Assembly (NCBI GenBank): GCA_028688815.1
Contig: JAQTXJ010000015.1
Location: 1 to 40,827 of the forward strand
Direction of reading: 5' to 3'
Origin: a bacterium
Lineage (GTDB): Bacteria > Hydrothermota > UBA3073 > JACQXS01 > JAQTXJ01
DNA: 40,827 bases
Shown here: piece by piece, positions 1 through 7,951 of the stretch
How the letters are laid out: every line of letters begins with the position of its first letter
How positions within the stretch are numbered: position 1 is the stretch's first letter
Made by a program: the position numbers and the translations under genes
Notes under the pieces: model-generated
Told to the model about the DNA's origin: nothing
Database searches by the model: none
The model's input: the letters and a program-made list of their open reading frames with translations, nothing else

Positions 1-291
1 TTTTTTGAAATTCTTGCGAGTTGCAAAACCCCCGAATTAGTTTTTGAAAAGCTTAGTAAGGGATATAAACTCGGGTATCACAAAGCGGTAAAATTAGTAG
101 AATTATTAAGGGTTGCAGAAATCTGGGGCGTAACGGATTTAGATGCTAATACTCTAAAAAGCTTATTTATAAAGCCCTTTTCTTCTTTACAGGAAGCGGT
201 GGATAAGGCAATAGGCAAGAAAGGCGAAAACGCAAAAGTTCTGTTTTTAATGGATGGGAGTGTCACGGTACCGGTGTGTTCGGGGTTGTAA
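1..291 (+). CDS. LarA-like nickel-dependent racemase, C-terminal end (partial)
   Basis: Frame 1 is open from the window edge to the TAA at 289-291 and gives 96 residues. The text fits the C-terminus of the LarA/DUF2088 family: a 'GYKLGYHKAVKL' segment (family: lGgHKa), then 'PFSSLQEAVDKAIGKKG' and a terminal 'VLFLMDGSVTVPV', like the family's hydrophobic strand and glycine-rich end. LarA proteins interconvert lactate or other 2-hydroxy-acid stereoisomers using a pincer nickel cofactor. The catalytic N-terminal part lies outside the window, so substrate cannot be judged. Family recognition is from memory of the motif order and is fairly confident; the exact subfamily is not. Confidence 0.72.
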   Translation, partial: FFEILASCKTPELVFEKLSKGYKLGYHKAVKLVELLRVAEIWGVTDLDANTLKSLFIKPFSSLQEAVDKAIGKKGENAKVLFLMDGSVTVPVCSGL

Positions 292-334
292 TTTTTTTTA
301 ACGCTCTAATTTTTTCCACTTTTTTATTTTAACC

Positions 335-371
335 TTGACAGTTTTTGAATGTTTTTGTAGTAAAGTAGAAT
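335..371 (+). promoter_or_regulatory. Putative promoter for the 406-2411 gene pair
   Basis: A perfect TTGACA lies at 335-340. Candidate -10 boxes are TAGTAA at 358-363 (17-base spacer), TAAAGT at 361-366 (20-base spacer) and TAGAAT at 366-371 (25-base spacer). A good ribosome site (AAGGAG) follows just before the ATG at 406. The -35 is convincing; the choice of -10 is not. Confidence 0.5.
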
Positions 372-405
372 ATAAAAATTAAAAGCTAACATATAAGGAG
401 TCAAA

Positions 406-1920
406 ATGAAATTATTAAAATGGGCATTTATATTTTTTGTTGCGAGTTCTCTTTCCGCTTATGAATTAAAGTTGGGTTCGGCAGGACTCGGACTTATAAA
501 TGACAGCAAAGCTGAAGTTACTTTCAAAGTAAACAACTCCATAGATAAACCTTTTTCTATGAGAGTAATGCTTAAACACGAATACGTAAGTTCCTATAAA
601 AAACTTGTTGTTGATTTAACGGATACAGTAATTGCCAAGTTTTACCCGGACAAAAAAGAATATTCGTTTTCTATTGGAACGGGAGAGTATGTTCTTGAAC
701 TTTGCGACGCAGAAGGCTTCGAAATAAGACTCGAGAAAGATAAAGTTACTGTTGGTAATGATATGTATATTAAAGACGGGAAAGCCGTTTATACGAAACC
801 GATAAATATGTTCATTGAATCGAACATTATATTAATTAAAGGAAAACTTGTTGCGGATAATTCGATAATACAGGTTGCCCGCGAATTGTGTGTGAATAAA
901 CACGGCAAGGGCTCTTCTACCGTAGAAACGTATAAACTTAAAATTACGAATGGTCAGATAGATGGGATATTGCAAGAAGAAGGCGATTATGATATAAGCG
1001 TTCTTTCCGTAGAACTTCCCAAGCTTAATCCTGAACTTGTTACGGCGCAGGTGGAACTTACGCCGAATTCTTTCACTGCAAAAAAAGGGCCGAACAATAA
1101 TCTTATAATTAAAGTAACCCCGAAAATCCAAAAAGTAGCAATATCTTCCAATATATCGGAAACCTATGTCATAGAAAAACCGAATCTCACTTATTATGAT
1201 TTAAATAAAATAATTCATAACGTTTCACCGACAATAACGCCGATGCCTTATCCTCATCCGATAGAAGTTGGAACGGGAGAATACTTATTGGAGTGCATAA
1301 AAGACGGTAAAATATACAGAAAAAAGATGTGGGTTCCGCCTGTTTCCAGTATGGATATGTATAGACTTGAGGATTGGTTTGATAATAGCTATGAAGTTGG
1401 GTATTCCATTGCTAAAACGGGTTGCACAGGCATAGAAAAAGAAATTTTATATAAAAATTATAATATGCAATTGATAGGTTCCCCAAATTATGATGAAGAC
1501 GTACCCGTATTTATAGGGAATAAAAAATATACTATCAAGTTTCATGCAACCAGAGATAAAAATAATGTATCTTCAGATTTTTCAATTGATAACATAAAAA
1601 GCAATGTTTTGGATTTGACAGAAATAGCTCCTCCTCCTTTGGCAGCGAGCAAGAAACCAACTACGCTAGATGACCTTTATAACAAAGTTAAATCGCAATT
1701 TAACGGGAGATATACTCCGGGAAACGAAGGAACAGTTATTTTAGAAAAAAGTTTATACTCTTCGCCTTTCAGGATAGATTTCAAGGCGAATTTACAGTTT
1801 AGCAAAGAGAACGGCAAATGGGTAGGTTTGGCAATGGAAGGGAATACGATATCGTATAAAGTGTATCAACTTGAAGTAGAAAGAGTTAACCTTTTGGATT
1901 TTTTTAATAAGGATAATTAA
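406..1920 (+). CDS. Secreted protein of unknown function
   Basis: A 504-residue protein with an AAGGAG site 6 bases before its ATG. Residues 1-18 form a typical signal peptide (MKLLKWAFIFFVASSLSA). The body looks like all-beta repeated domains. Two matching strands, 'IGTGEYVLEL' near residue 92 and 'VGTGEYLLEC' near residue 285, suggest an internal duplication. I do not recognise a family, and there is no Por-type sorting domain at the C-terminus, unlike most secreted proteins in this window. The stop overlaps the start of the next gene by one base (TAATG), so the two are probably translated together. A periplasmic or surface role is inferred only from the signal peptide. Confidence 0.8.
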   Translation: MKLLKWAFIFFVASSLSAYELKLGSAGLGLINDSKAEVTFKVNNSIDKPFSMRVMLKHEYVSSYKKLVVDLTDTVIAKFYPDKKEYSFSIGTGEYVLELCDAEGFEIRLEKDKVTVGNDMYIKDGKAVYTKPINMFIESNIILIKGKLVADNSIIQVARELCVNKHGKGSSTVETYKLKITNGQIDGILQEEGDYDISVLSVELPKLNPELVTAQVELTPNSFTAKKGPNNNLIIKVTPKIQKVAISSNISETYVIEKPNLTYYDLNKIIHNVSPTITPMPYPHPIEVGTGEYLLECIKDGKIYRKKMWVPPVSSMDMYRLEDWFDNSYEVGYSIAKTGCTGIEKEILYKNYNMQLIGSPNYDEDVPVFIGNKKYTIKFHATRDKNNVSSDFSIDNIKSNVLDLTEIAPPPLAASKKPTTLDDLYNKVKSQFNGRYTPGNEGTVILEKSLYSSPFRIDFKANLQFSKENGKWVGLAMEGNTISYKVYQLEVERVNLLDFFNKDN

Positions 1921-2411
1921 TGACACCTGATATTAAATCTGCATACGGGAAGATTACATATCGCAAGTTAAGTGATTTGAAGACATACTTTTCCGACCAG
2001 AAAGCAGTAGAGGAAATATTAAAGAAATCCGACCCCATTCTTTATGAAGTTTACGAGAATGAGGTTCCCAAAGAAGAAGAACATCTTACTTTTGCCACGA
2101 CTATTCTTTATCCCGGTAAAGTAGGGAACGAATTTTATTTCACCAAGGGGCATTTTCATTTTGAGCCTGACGGGGCAGAAGTGACGATTGGAATACAGGG
2201 AACGGGTATGGTATTGCTTCAGAACAGGGAAAATCAGGTTAAGTCCGAACCGCTGAAACCGTTTAGCGTTGCATATTCTTCGCCCGGGTGGGCGCATAGA
2301 GTCGTGAATAACTCTACCGAAAAGCTTGTTTTTCTTTCTATCTGCAGGGCAGATGTAGGTCACGATTACGAGACCATAATTAAGAAAGGGTTTGGACTAC
2401 CAAACCGATAA
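1920..2411 (+). CDS. Cupin-type glucose-6-phosphate isomerase
   Basis: 163 residues. The sequence follows the archaeal cupin phosphoglucose isomerase family (PF06560): 'TILYPGKVGNEFYFTKGHFH', then E87, 'GIQGTGMVLLQ', 'GWAHRVVN' and 'ADVGHDY'. The metal ligands of the Pyrococcus enzyme correspond to H78, H80, E87 and H126, all present. The reaction is fructose-6-phosphate to glucose-6-phosphate in glycolysis or gluconeogenesis, in the cytoplasm. This metal-dependent cupin enzyme is unrelated to the usual PGI and is mostly archaeal, so transfer from archaea is plausible. The ATG shares its A with the TAA of the upstream secreted-protein gene, and an AAGGA sits just ahead. The coupling to a secreted protein has no obvious metabolic logic. 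Confidence 0.88.
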   Translation: MTPDIKSAYGKITYRKLSDLKTYFSDQKAVEEILKKSDPILYEVYENEVPKEEEHLTFATTILYPGKVGNEFYFTKGHFHFEPDGAEVTIGIQGTGMVLLQNRENQVKSEPLKPFSVAYSSPGWAHRVVNNSTEKLVFLSICRADVGHDYETIIKKGFGLPNR

Positions 2412-2481
2412 ATTTTCACCCAGCAAAGAGACTGCAACAAAGTTAGTAAGAGTTTGCAACGAAACAAATACCAGCAAAAAA

Positions 2482-2510
2482 GTCCTCCTGGGTTTAGCAG
2501 AAGGGCTTCC
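2482..2510 (-). terminator. Possible terminator for the 2523-7528 operon
   Basis: Read on the - strand, an imperfect hairpin (AAG, CC and CTG arms pairing CAG, GG and CTT around symmetric mismatches) runs into a T6 tract at 2477-2482. It lies just past the stop at 2523. The stem is weak. CAACAAAG at 2435-2442 can also pair with CTTTGTTG at 2510-2517. Confidence 0.35.
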
Positions 2511-2522
2511 TTTGTTGTCTTC

Positions 2523-5500
2523 TTACTTCATCAATACTAATTTCTTCGTTTCTTTATAATCACCTGCTTTAAACTTCGCAAAATAGACACCTGCAGGATA
2601 ATTCTTTGATTCAAGCTTTTCCCTGTAATAACCGGGTAACCTTTCTCCGGCTATCAATGTCTTTACACATCGTCCTGTAACATCATACAATTTCAATGAC
2701 ACAAATGAAGTCCTTGGTATTGAATACTTAATCGTTGTTTTGTTTATGAACGGATTTGGATAGTTTTGATATAATCTGAATACAAGAGGCGCTTCCATTT
2801 CTTTCCCTTGTGGGCCGCCACTTGATGGAAGTGGTGCTTGATTTATCGTTCCTGTGTGTCCGGCTGTTGCTCCACCACTTGCAGTTCCACCCGAGACAGA
2901 AATGTTTCCTACGGAGAAACTTATGCTATCACTGTATATTCTTACTCTACCACCCGCTCCTCCGCCACCGTAGGCGTTTGAAATTACTCCTCCGTTTCCA
3001 CCTTTTGCATTGATTGTCCCGTTTCCTAAAAATTGTTTTGCATAAATTAATACGCTACCACCTGAGCCGCCGCCTGCCGCATAACCCGTCTTTGTTATGC
3101 CATTGCTGCCGCTTGCTGAAATTGTCCCATTTAGTAGTATTTTACCTGTTCCATCCCAACATATGAGTTTTACCATACCACCGCCGCTGCCACCGCCCCA
3201 TCTGTAACCATTTGTTGTTCCCCAGTCTCCGCCGCCGCTTCCCAAACTGTCAGGAGTTAAAGTGTCGCCATAAGTTATTCCGCTGTCTCCTATTCCGCCT
3301 TGTGTATGATAGTTTCCGTATCCTCCGGAATTTCCGTATCCTGCGCCTCCACCACCATGTGAGGCACTTCCTGTGTGACCATAACCTGTTCCATGGTTGT
3401 GGCAATATCCTTTTTCATCTGCTAACAAATAACTTGAGGAATTTACTATTATACTGTCTGTCGCCTTTAATTCGATATTACTTGTTATTGTATCTCCCGA
3501 AGTTAGTCTTATCCATTTATCCGTAAATTCTACACCATTAATAAATCCTGATTTATCGTCAGTATTCGTTATTGTGTTTACAGGAGATAAGACAAGTCTT
3601 ACGTAGTTATCTGTTTGTTTGACAAAAGCTGTGCCGGGTTGTCCATCTATAGCATTATTCGGGCCATTACCTCCACTTACATCTACCCTGCCTGTAAAAG
3701 AAGAATTATTATACAAAATTTGAATTCTTCCTCCGGCTCCGCCTCCGCCGTCAGGAGTGCTTCCATTTGCGCCATTTCCACCTTTACTGGAGATAGTTCC
3801 TGTTCCCGATAATCTATTTGTCTGTATTAATATACTGCCTCCGCTGCCCCCGCCTGCTACTTTGCCATCGCTTCCTGTCCCATCTTTTCCATTACTTCGG
3901 ATTATCCCTGCTACGTTTAGTCCTCCCAAACATTTTAACCTGATAACTCCACCGCCTGCTCCACCTTTTCCCCAGAGCGTTACGTCGGAGTTGCCGCCAC
4001 CGCTTCCCATATCAAACGAATTTTCAAGATTTCCATACGCATAACCGCCGTATTTTGAAGTGTCGCCTTGTAAATTATTGCCGCCATGTCCGCCTCGACC
4101 GCCAAACCCGGCTCCGCCTGCGCCGTAAGAAGAAGCGCCCTGAGTTCCTGCGCCGGGACCTTCGCCTGCTAAATAACCTGCGCTGTCTGCATCGAATGTT
4201 CCCTGGATGTCTATAGAATCGGCAGATATTGCAATCCAGCCGGTGGTATTAACAGCTCTTGTTGCTACTTTTGCAGTCTTCCCACTATTGATTTTGAAAG
4301 TGCTGACGTTCCAGAAAGTGCCGTATATTGTGGTATCGTTAGCAATTGTCCAATCGGCATGATTGTAGTCATATCCGGGTGGATTATATATCACTTTTCC
4401 TGTCATTTTCAGCGTGTCTCCCCAGTAATTTGCCTGAGCAAACACACTGTCGTTTGCGGCATTATATAAATTCCATGTGTTGTTATAAATGGAGTTCATA
4501 CCATCGTCGTTTGTGCTGCCATTTCTTAAGTTCCCTAAGTTTACCAAATTAGTATTTGAATTTACATATACTCCGACACTATCACTTGTAATTAAGTTAT
4601 TTGTTGCAAGCACTGAACCGCCATTTGCATATAATCCGTATTTAGCATTTCGTATTTCGCAACCGCGGAATTCAGCAGTTCCTCCCGTATCTATTCTTAT
4701 TCCGAACCAATCAGTCAGACCGGCAGAGGTAAAAACGGCAGAATTCGCAATTAAATTCCCTTTGACTATTAATTCACACTTTGTCGTATCTTTGCCGCTT
4801 TTTCCCGTATCCTGGTCCGGGATGGAATATACCGTAACATCAGGACATATTGTCAGGGTAACACCGGAATCTATCACAAGGTCGCCGATGATATTGTACG
4901 TCCCGCTATCCCATACGGTAGTATCCATTATGTGTCCCATAAATCCGAAATCTCTCCTGTAATCGTTGTATAATTTGGTAGCTAATTTCTTGGCTGAATC
5001 CTGGCTTGGGTATGAAGCAGGAGTTTGAAGACTCATATAATGATTGAACTCAAAGCAGACCATCTTTTCTACGTAAGGAGCTTCAGTATCCCTTTGAGCA
5101 AGTACTGTTTCAATATCGGCAGGGATAAATGTATTTGTTCCAACTGTTTTAAAGTTTTCTATGTCGGTCCAGAAGCTAATTTTATTGGTATCGATAACGT
5201 TGTGGGCGTCGCATTGTTCTTTCATAATCTGGAAATAAGGAGGAACGGTATCCAATGGAAACCTCCCGGAACCGATTCCGTCCTGAATGGCGAGAATGTC
5301 AATGCCACTTAATTTTACAAGACTGTCAACCCAGCATCTGAAAGAATTGCGATCTTCATACCATATAGTTGTTGAATCATCGCTCCATATTCTTGTATCA
5401 AAGTAAGGAGATATTATAACTGGCTTGCCAGATAAAGCCTCACAGGTGTCTGTAATAACCTTCCAGTATCTGGAAATTTGCGCAATCTCCTTAAACCTTT

Positions 5501-6023
5501 CTCCACGCTCAACTAAATTATTAAATTCCTCCGGGATATACCAACCTGCGAAAGAGGAATGCTTATTGTTAGCATAATATTTTGTATATAATTCGTGTAT
5601 TAATTCAATGTTTCTTTTAGCATAGTTATTAAGAGTGTCTGTCTCAAAATACTCGAATTTTCCTCTTTTCCACAAAGTCCCCATATAAACTTCCATTCCC
5701 ATACTATCACAAACAGATAGAATAGTGTCTAAAATATCTTTATTCCCGAGCTGAGTTATAGTATGAAATTGCGGGTCAGTAGGGTTGGGATAATATACAT
5801 ATATTGTGCTTGCATCTCCTAGTCCGTCTGAGAGCGCTGTCCATTGGATTATAAGTTTATTCATCCCAATATCTCGCATATAGGTGAATTCTTTTTTCCA
5901 TTCTTTTTTATTCCATTCCAATGTGCTTTCATTCTCACCAATCTGTAAAAAGGACCCCTCTATCGTTTTTGAATAAACGGGAGCGACAAGGAACAATGTC
6001 ATACACAATAGAATGTATTTCAT
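2523..6023 (-). CDS. Large secreted protein: DUF4434-like barrel, beta-helix, duplicated glycine-rich region, sorting domain
   Basis: 1166 residues with a signal peptide (1-18). Residues about 20-360 resemble the DUF4434 glycoside-hydrolase-like barrel: 'GSFLQIGE', 'MRDIGMNKLIIQWT' and 'GWYIPEEFNN', with E165/E166 a likely active-site acid. About 375-560 is beta-helix-like ('GTYNIIGDLVIDSGVTLTI', 'CEIRNAKYGLYANGGSVLAT'). About 590-805 and 855-1060 are two copies of a glycine-rich module; both hold 'GGGSGGS(I/V)LI' and 'GGGGAGGR(I/V)(Q/R)I'. About 1080-1166 is a Por/T9SS-type sorting domain ('LYQNYPNPF', 'LKLYDVTGRCVKTL', 'AGVYFAKF', ending KLVLMK). The ATG overlaps the stop of the upstream FG-GAP gene (ATGA), with GGGGAGG eight bases ahead. 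Probably a surface polysaccharide-active or adhesive protein; substrate unknown. Confidence 0.85.
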   Translation of the reverse strand: MKYILLCMTLFLVAPVYSKTIEGSFLQIGENESTLEWNKKEWKKEFTYMRDIGMNKLIIQWTALSDGLGDASTIYVYYPNPTDPQFHTITQLGNKDILDTILSVCDSMGMEVYMGTLWKRGKFEYFETDTLNNYAKRNIELIHELYTKYYANNKHSSFAGWYIPEEFNNLVERGERFKEIAQISRYWKVITDTCEALSGKPVIISPYFDTRIWSDDSTTIWYEDRNSFRCWVDSLVKLSGIDILAIQDGIGSGRFPLDTVPPYFQIMKEQCDAHNVIDTNKISFWTDIENFKTVGTNTFIPADIETVLAQRDTEAPYVEKMVCFEFNHYMSLQTPASYPSQDSAKKLATKLYNDYRRDFGFMGHIMDTTVWDSGTYNIIGDLVIDSGVTLTICPDVTVYSIPDQDTGKSGKDTTKCELIVKGNLIANSAVFTSAGLTDWFGIRIDTGGTAEFRGCEIRNAKYGLYANGGSVLATNNLITSDSVGVYVNSNTNLVNLGNLRNGSTNDDGMNSIYNNTWNLYNAANDSVFAQANYWGDTLKMTGKVIYNPPGYDYNHADWTIANDTTIYGTFWNVSTFKINSGKTAKVATRAVNTTGWIAISADSIDIQGTFDADSAGYLAGEGPGAGTQGASSYGAGGAGFGGRGGHGGNNLQGDTSKYGGYAYGNLENSFDMGSGGGNSDVTLWGKGGAGGGVIRLKCLGGLNVAGIIRSNGKDGTGSDGKVAGGGSGGSILIQTNRLSGTGTISSKGGNGANGSTPDGGGGAGGRIQILYNNSSFTGRVDVSGGNGPNNAIDGQPGTAFVKQTDNYVRLVLSPVNTITNTDDKSGFINGVEFTDKWIRLTSGDTITSNIELKATDSIIVNSSSYLLADEKGYCHNHGTGYGHTGSASHGGGGAGYGNSGGYGNYHTQGGIGDSGITYGDTLTPDSLGSGGGDWGTTNGYRWGGGSGGGMVKLICWDGTGKILLNGTISASGSNGITKTGYAAGGGSGGSVLIYAKQFLGNGTINAKGGNGGVISNAYGGGGAGGRVRIYSDSISFSVGNISVSGGTASGGATAGHTGTINQAPLPSSGGPQGKEMEAPLVFRLYQNYPNPFINKTTIKYSIPRTSFVSLKLYDVTGRCVKTLIAGERLPGYYREKLESKNYPAGVYFAKFKAGDYKETKKLVLMK

Positions 6024-7528
6024 TGCATCCTCCCCGTTGAAGTTACTTTTGTTGCTTTCGTTACTTTTACTTCTTTAGTTCCCGTAGAGGTATTTAACCT
6101 GCAGAAATAAGTCCCATCAGGCACATTTTTGCCGTTATTATCTTTTCCATTCCAGGTTATAGCCCCATTATCCTTATTAAGCGCTAATATTCTTACTAAT
6201 TTCCCGCTTACATCATAAATCTGTATTTTTGTTTTACTGTCCGCTGATCCGCCTGAGGCGGATCCACTGATCACTGTTGTTTGCACAAATGGATTTGGGC
6301 TTGCCCTGAGGGTAGTCGAAGGGTTTTTGATATTTAACGGTTCTTCCGTTCCTACCGAATGGCCTGTCCATACTTCGGCAAATGATGTAATAAGTGGGGT
6401 TTGACAATATATTGGTCTTGCAATTATAAATTCTGAGTAACCATCATTGTTCATATCTCCTGCTGTGCTGATAAACTGAATCCAACTGTATTTAGCACTA
6501 TTTTCTGTCTGCCAATCAGATTGGGTATCCATAGAATCTCCTCCATAATATAAATAGGCTTTACCTCTGCCAGAATTATATGCCCCTGTTTTTTCCGTAA
6601 TTAATACATCTGCAAATGTATCCCCATTTACATCTCCTGCATAAGCTACGTGTTCCCCGAAATTGGAATCAGGAGAAGCTCCGTTAAATGTTATATCAGG
6701 AGTATTATGTGTAGCCGGAGGATTCCCTCCATAAAAGATATATGCTTTACCATAAATCCCGGCAGATTTGCTTCCGATTATTACATCTTCATATCCATCC
6801 TTATTTACGTCTCCTGCTTTTGCAAAGTCCGAGATATTACTTGTTGTAAAATACCAATCTGGTATATTATCAGGAGAAGTTCCTCCATAATAAACAAATA
6901 CAGTATCTCCTCTTTTTATCAATGCATCGCAATATCCGTCTCCATTTATGTCTGCTCCTTCTCTGGCGGGAAGACCGGGAATTCTTAAATCGGAAATTGT
7001 ATCTATTGGGTTCCCGCCAAAATAGATATAGCTTGAATCATTATCCCCGATAATTATATCCTCATATTTATCACCATTGAAATTATGAAGACTACTCATA
7101 TAATTGCCAAAACTCGCATCCCCATCACGTCTAAATTTTGAATCAGGTATTGTATCTACAACTGAGCTTCCAAAGTAAAGCTTTGCTATATGATTATCTT
7201 CCATAATAAAATCTGAAACGCTATCACCGTTAAAATCCCCCCAAGTACAAGAATAAAAGCCTCCCGAACCATCTCCCGTTAATCCTGCATCTGGAATTGT
7301 GTCTATCATACTACCCCCAAAATAAATGCTCATAGGAAAATCAAGGCTAGCATATGGATTATTTATAATTATATCATCATACCCATCTCCGTTTACGTCC
7401 CCTATTGGTCCAATAGTATAAGTTTCCGCACTTCGCCAACCTAACACCCTTTGAAAAGTCTGTCCCCAAATATTCCCCGCAAGTACCATAATACTTGCTA
7501 CCACCAAACTACTAAATACTTTTTTCAT
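6020..7528 (-). CDS. Secreted FG-GAP beta-propeller protein with sorting domain
   Basis: The ORF is open from 7651, but the start is placed at 7528 because GAGGGGG precedes that ATG and a signal peptide (MKKVFSSLVVASIMVLAGN) begins there. The protein is 502 residues. Seven FG-GAP-type calcium loops are visible (for example VNGDGYDDIII, FNGDSVSDFIM, INGDGYCDALI, VNKDGYEDVII, MNNDGYSEFII), as expected for a seven-bladed integrin-alpha-like propeller. The C-terminus is a FlgD-like sorting domain ('KIQIYDVSGKLVRIL', 'WNGKDNNGKNVPDGTYFCRL'). Between propeller and sorting domain the gene carries two short palindromic repeats in frame (6246-6264 and 6304-6323). It overlaps the next gene by ATGA. TTGACT at 7605-7600 may be its -35. 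Role inferred: surface adhesion or ligand binding. Confidence 0.85.
   Translation of the reverse strand: MKKVFSSLVVASIMVLAGNIWGQTFQRVLGWRSAETYTIGPIGDVNGDGYDDIIINNPYASLDFPMSIYFGGSMIDTIPDAGLTGDGSGGFYSCTWGDFNGDSVSDFIMEDNHIAKLYFGSSVVDTIPDSKFRRDGDASFGNYMSSLHNFNGDKYEDIIIGDNDSSYIYFGGNPIDTISDLRIPGLPAREGADINGDGYCDALIKRGDTVFVYYGGTSPDNIPDWYFTTSNISDFAKAGDVNKDGYEDVIIGSKSAGIYGKAYIFYGGNPPATHNTPDITFNGASPDSNFGEHVAYAGDVNGDTFADVLITEKTGAYNSGRGKAYLYYGGDSMDTQSDWQTENSAKYSWIQFISTAGDMNNDGYSEFIIARPIYCQTPLITSFAEVWTGHSVGTEEPLNIKNPSTTLRASPNPFVQTTVISGSASGGSADSKTKIQIYDVSGKLVRILALNKDNGAITWNGKDNNGKNVPDGTYFCRLNTSTGTKEVKVTKATKVTSTGRMQ
6246..6264. repeat. In-frame palindrome, CCGCCTGAGGCGG family
   Basis: GATCCGCCTGAGGCGGATC has perfect 9-base arms around one central base. 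It lies inside the coding sequence of the FG-GAP gene and encodes part of a low-complexity Ser/Gly/Ala linker. A near-identical core occurs at 33821-33835, and relatives at 17091-17132. Confidence 0.8.
6304..6323. repeat. Short dispersed-type repeat inside a gene
   Basis: CCCTGAGGGTAGTCGAAGGG, an imperfect palindrome resembling the 'CTTCGACT...CTCAG' intergenic repeats common in many bacterial genomes. Here it is in frame and encodes 'PSTTLRA' just before the sorting domain. Only one copy was seen in this window. Confidence 0.5.
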
Positions 7529-7777
7529 CTTATCCCCCTCTTGATTAATTTTCCGATTTCTACAGATTGCTATTCCTACATATCTGCATAATTTTATTAA
7601 GTCAATAAATAAATTAAATGAATATTGCATTCCCATTTTAATTCTTGTCAAGAAAAAAGGATTGGCAAATATCTATATTTTAGGACATTTTTCCACATTT
7701 TTGAAAAAAACTTAGTTTTAATGTGTCTTGTTTGTAATGCAATAAAAACTGCTAACACATTATTTCTTATTTCCCTG

Positions 7778-7810
7778 TTGACAAATCCTTGTTTAAATAA
7801 CACATATATG
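7778..7810 (+). promoter_or_regulatory. Putative promoter of the subtilase gene
   Basis: TTGACA at 7778-7783 and TATATG at 7805-7810, 21 bases apart. The same unusual spacing occurs before the C25 protease, the transglutaminase and the selenoprotein. Confidence 0.5.
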
Positions 7811-7840
7811 TATATACTTTAGTTTAGAATTATAGGGGAA

Positions 7841-7940
7841 AGTTGGAGCAATCGCTCCTGAAATCGTGAACTCCAACTAAAACCACGAACTTTGTTCGGG
7901 ATAAGATAGAGTAATTCGTCTAAAGTCGAAAACTCTATCT
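7841..7940 (+). promoter_or_regulatory. Tandem hairpins in the subtilase leader
   Basis: AGTTGGAG (7841-7848) pairs with CTCCAACT (7871-7878). AGATAGAGT (7904-7912) pairs with ACTCTATCT (7932-7940), with an inner TTCG/CGAA pair. A smaller CGAAC/GTTCG hairpin (7886-7898) lies between them. The second stem ends immediately before AAGGAGG, so it could affect translation or mRNA stability. It matches no riboswitch class I know. Confidence 0.55.
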
Positions 7941-7951
7941 AAGGAGGCATT

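Larger units (their letters stand above)
7529..7951. other. Divergent intergenic region with structured leader
   Basis: 423 bases without a gene. The left part is the upstream region of the FG-GAP gene (- strand). The right part holds a + strand promoter candidate (7778-7810) and a leader with two long-loop hairpins (7841-7940) directly before the subtilase ribosome site. No tRNA or small ORF of merit was seen. Confidence 0.6.

Noticed and set aside
78-266. Open frame on the - strand
   Set aside because: It lies opposite the LarA-like reading frame, which has a recognisable family pattern.
2810-5312. Several + strand open frames of up to 157 codons
   Set aside because: They are antisense to the glycine-rich and beta-helix gene; their odd composition mirrors its Gly/Ser codons, and none has a ribosome site or motif.
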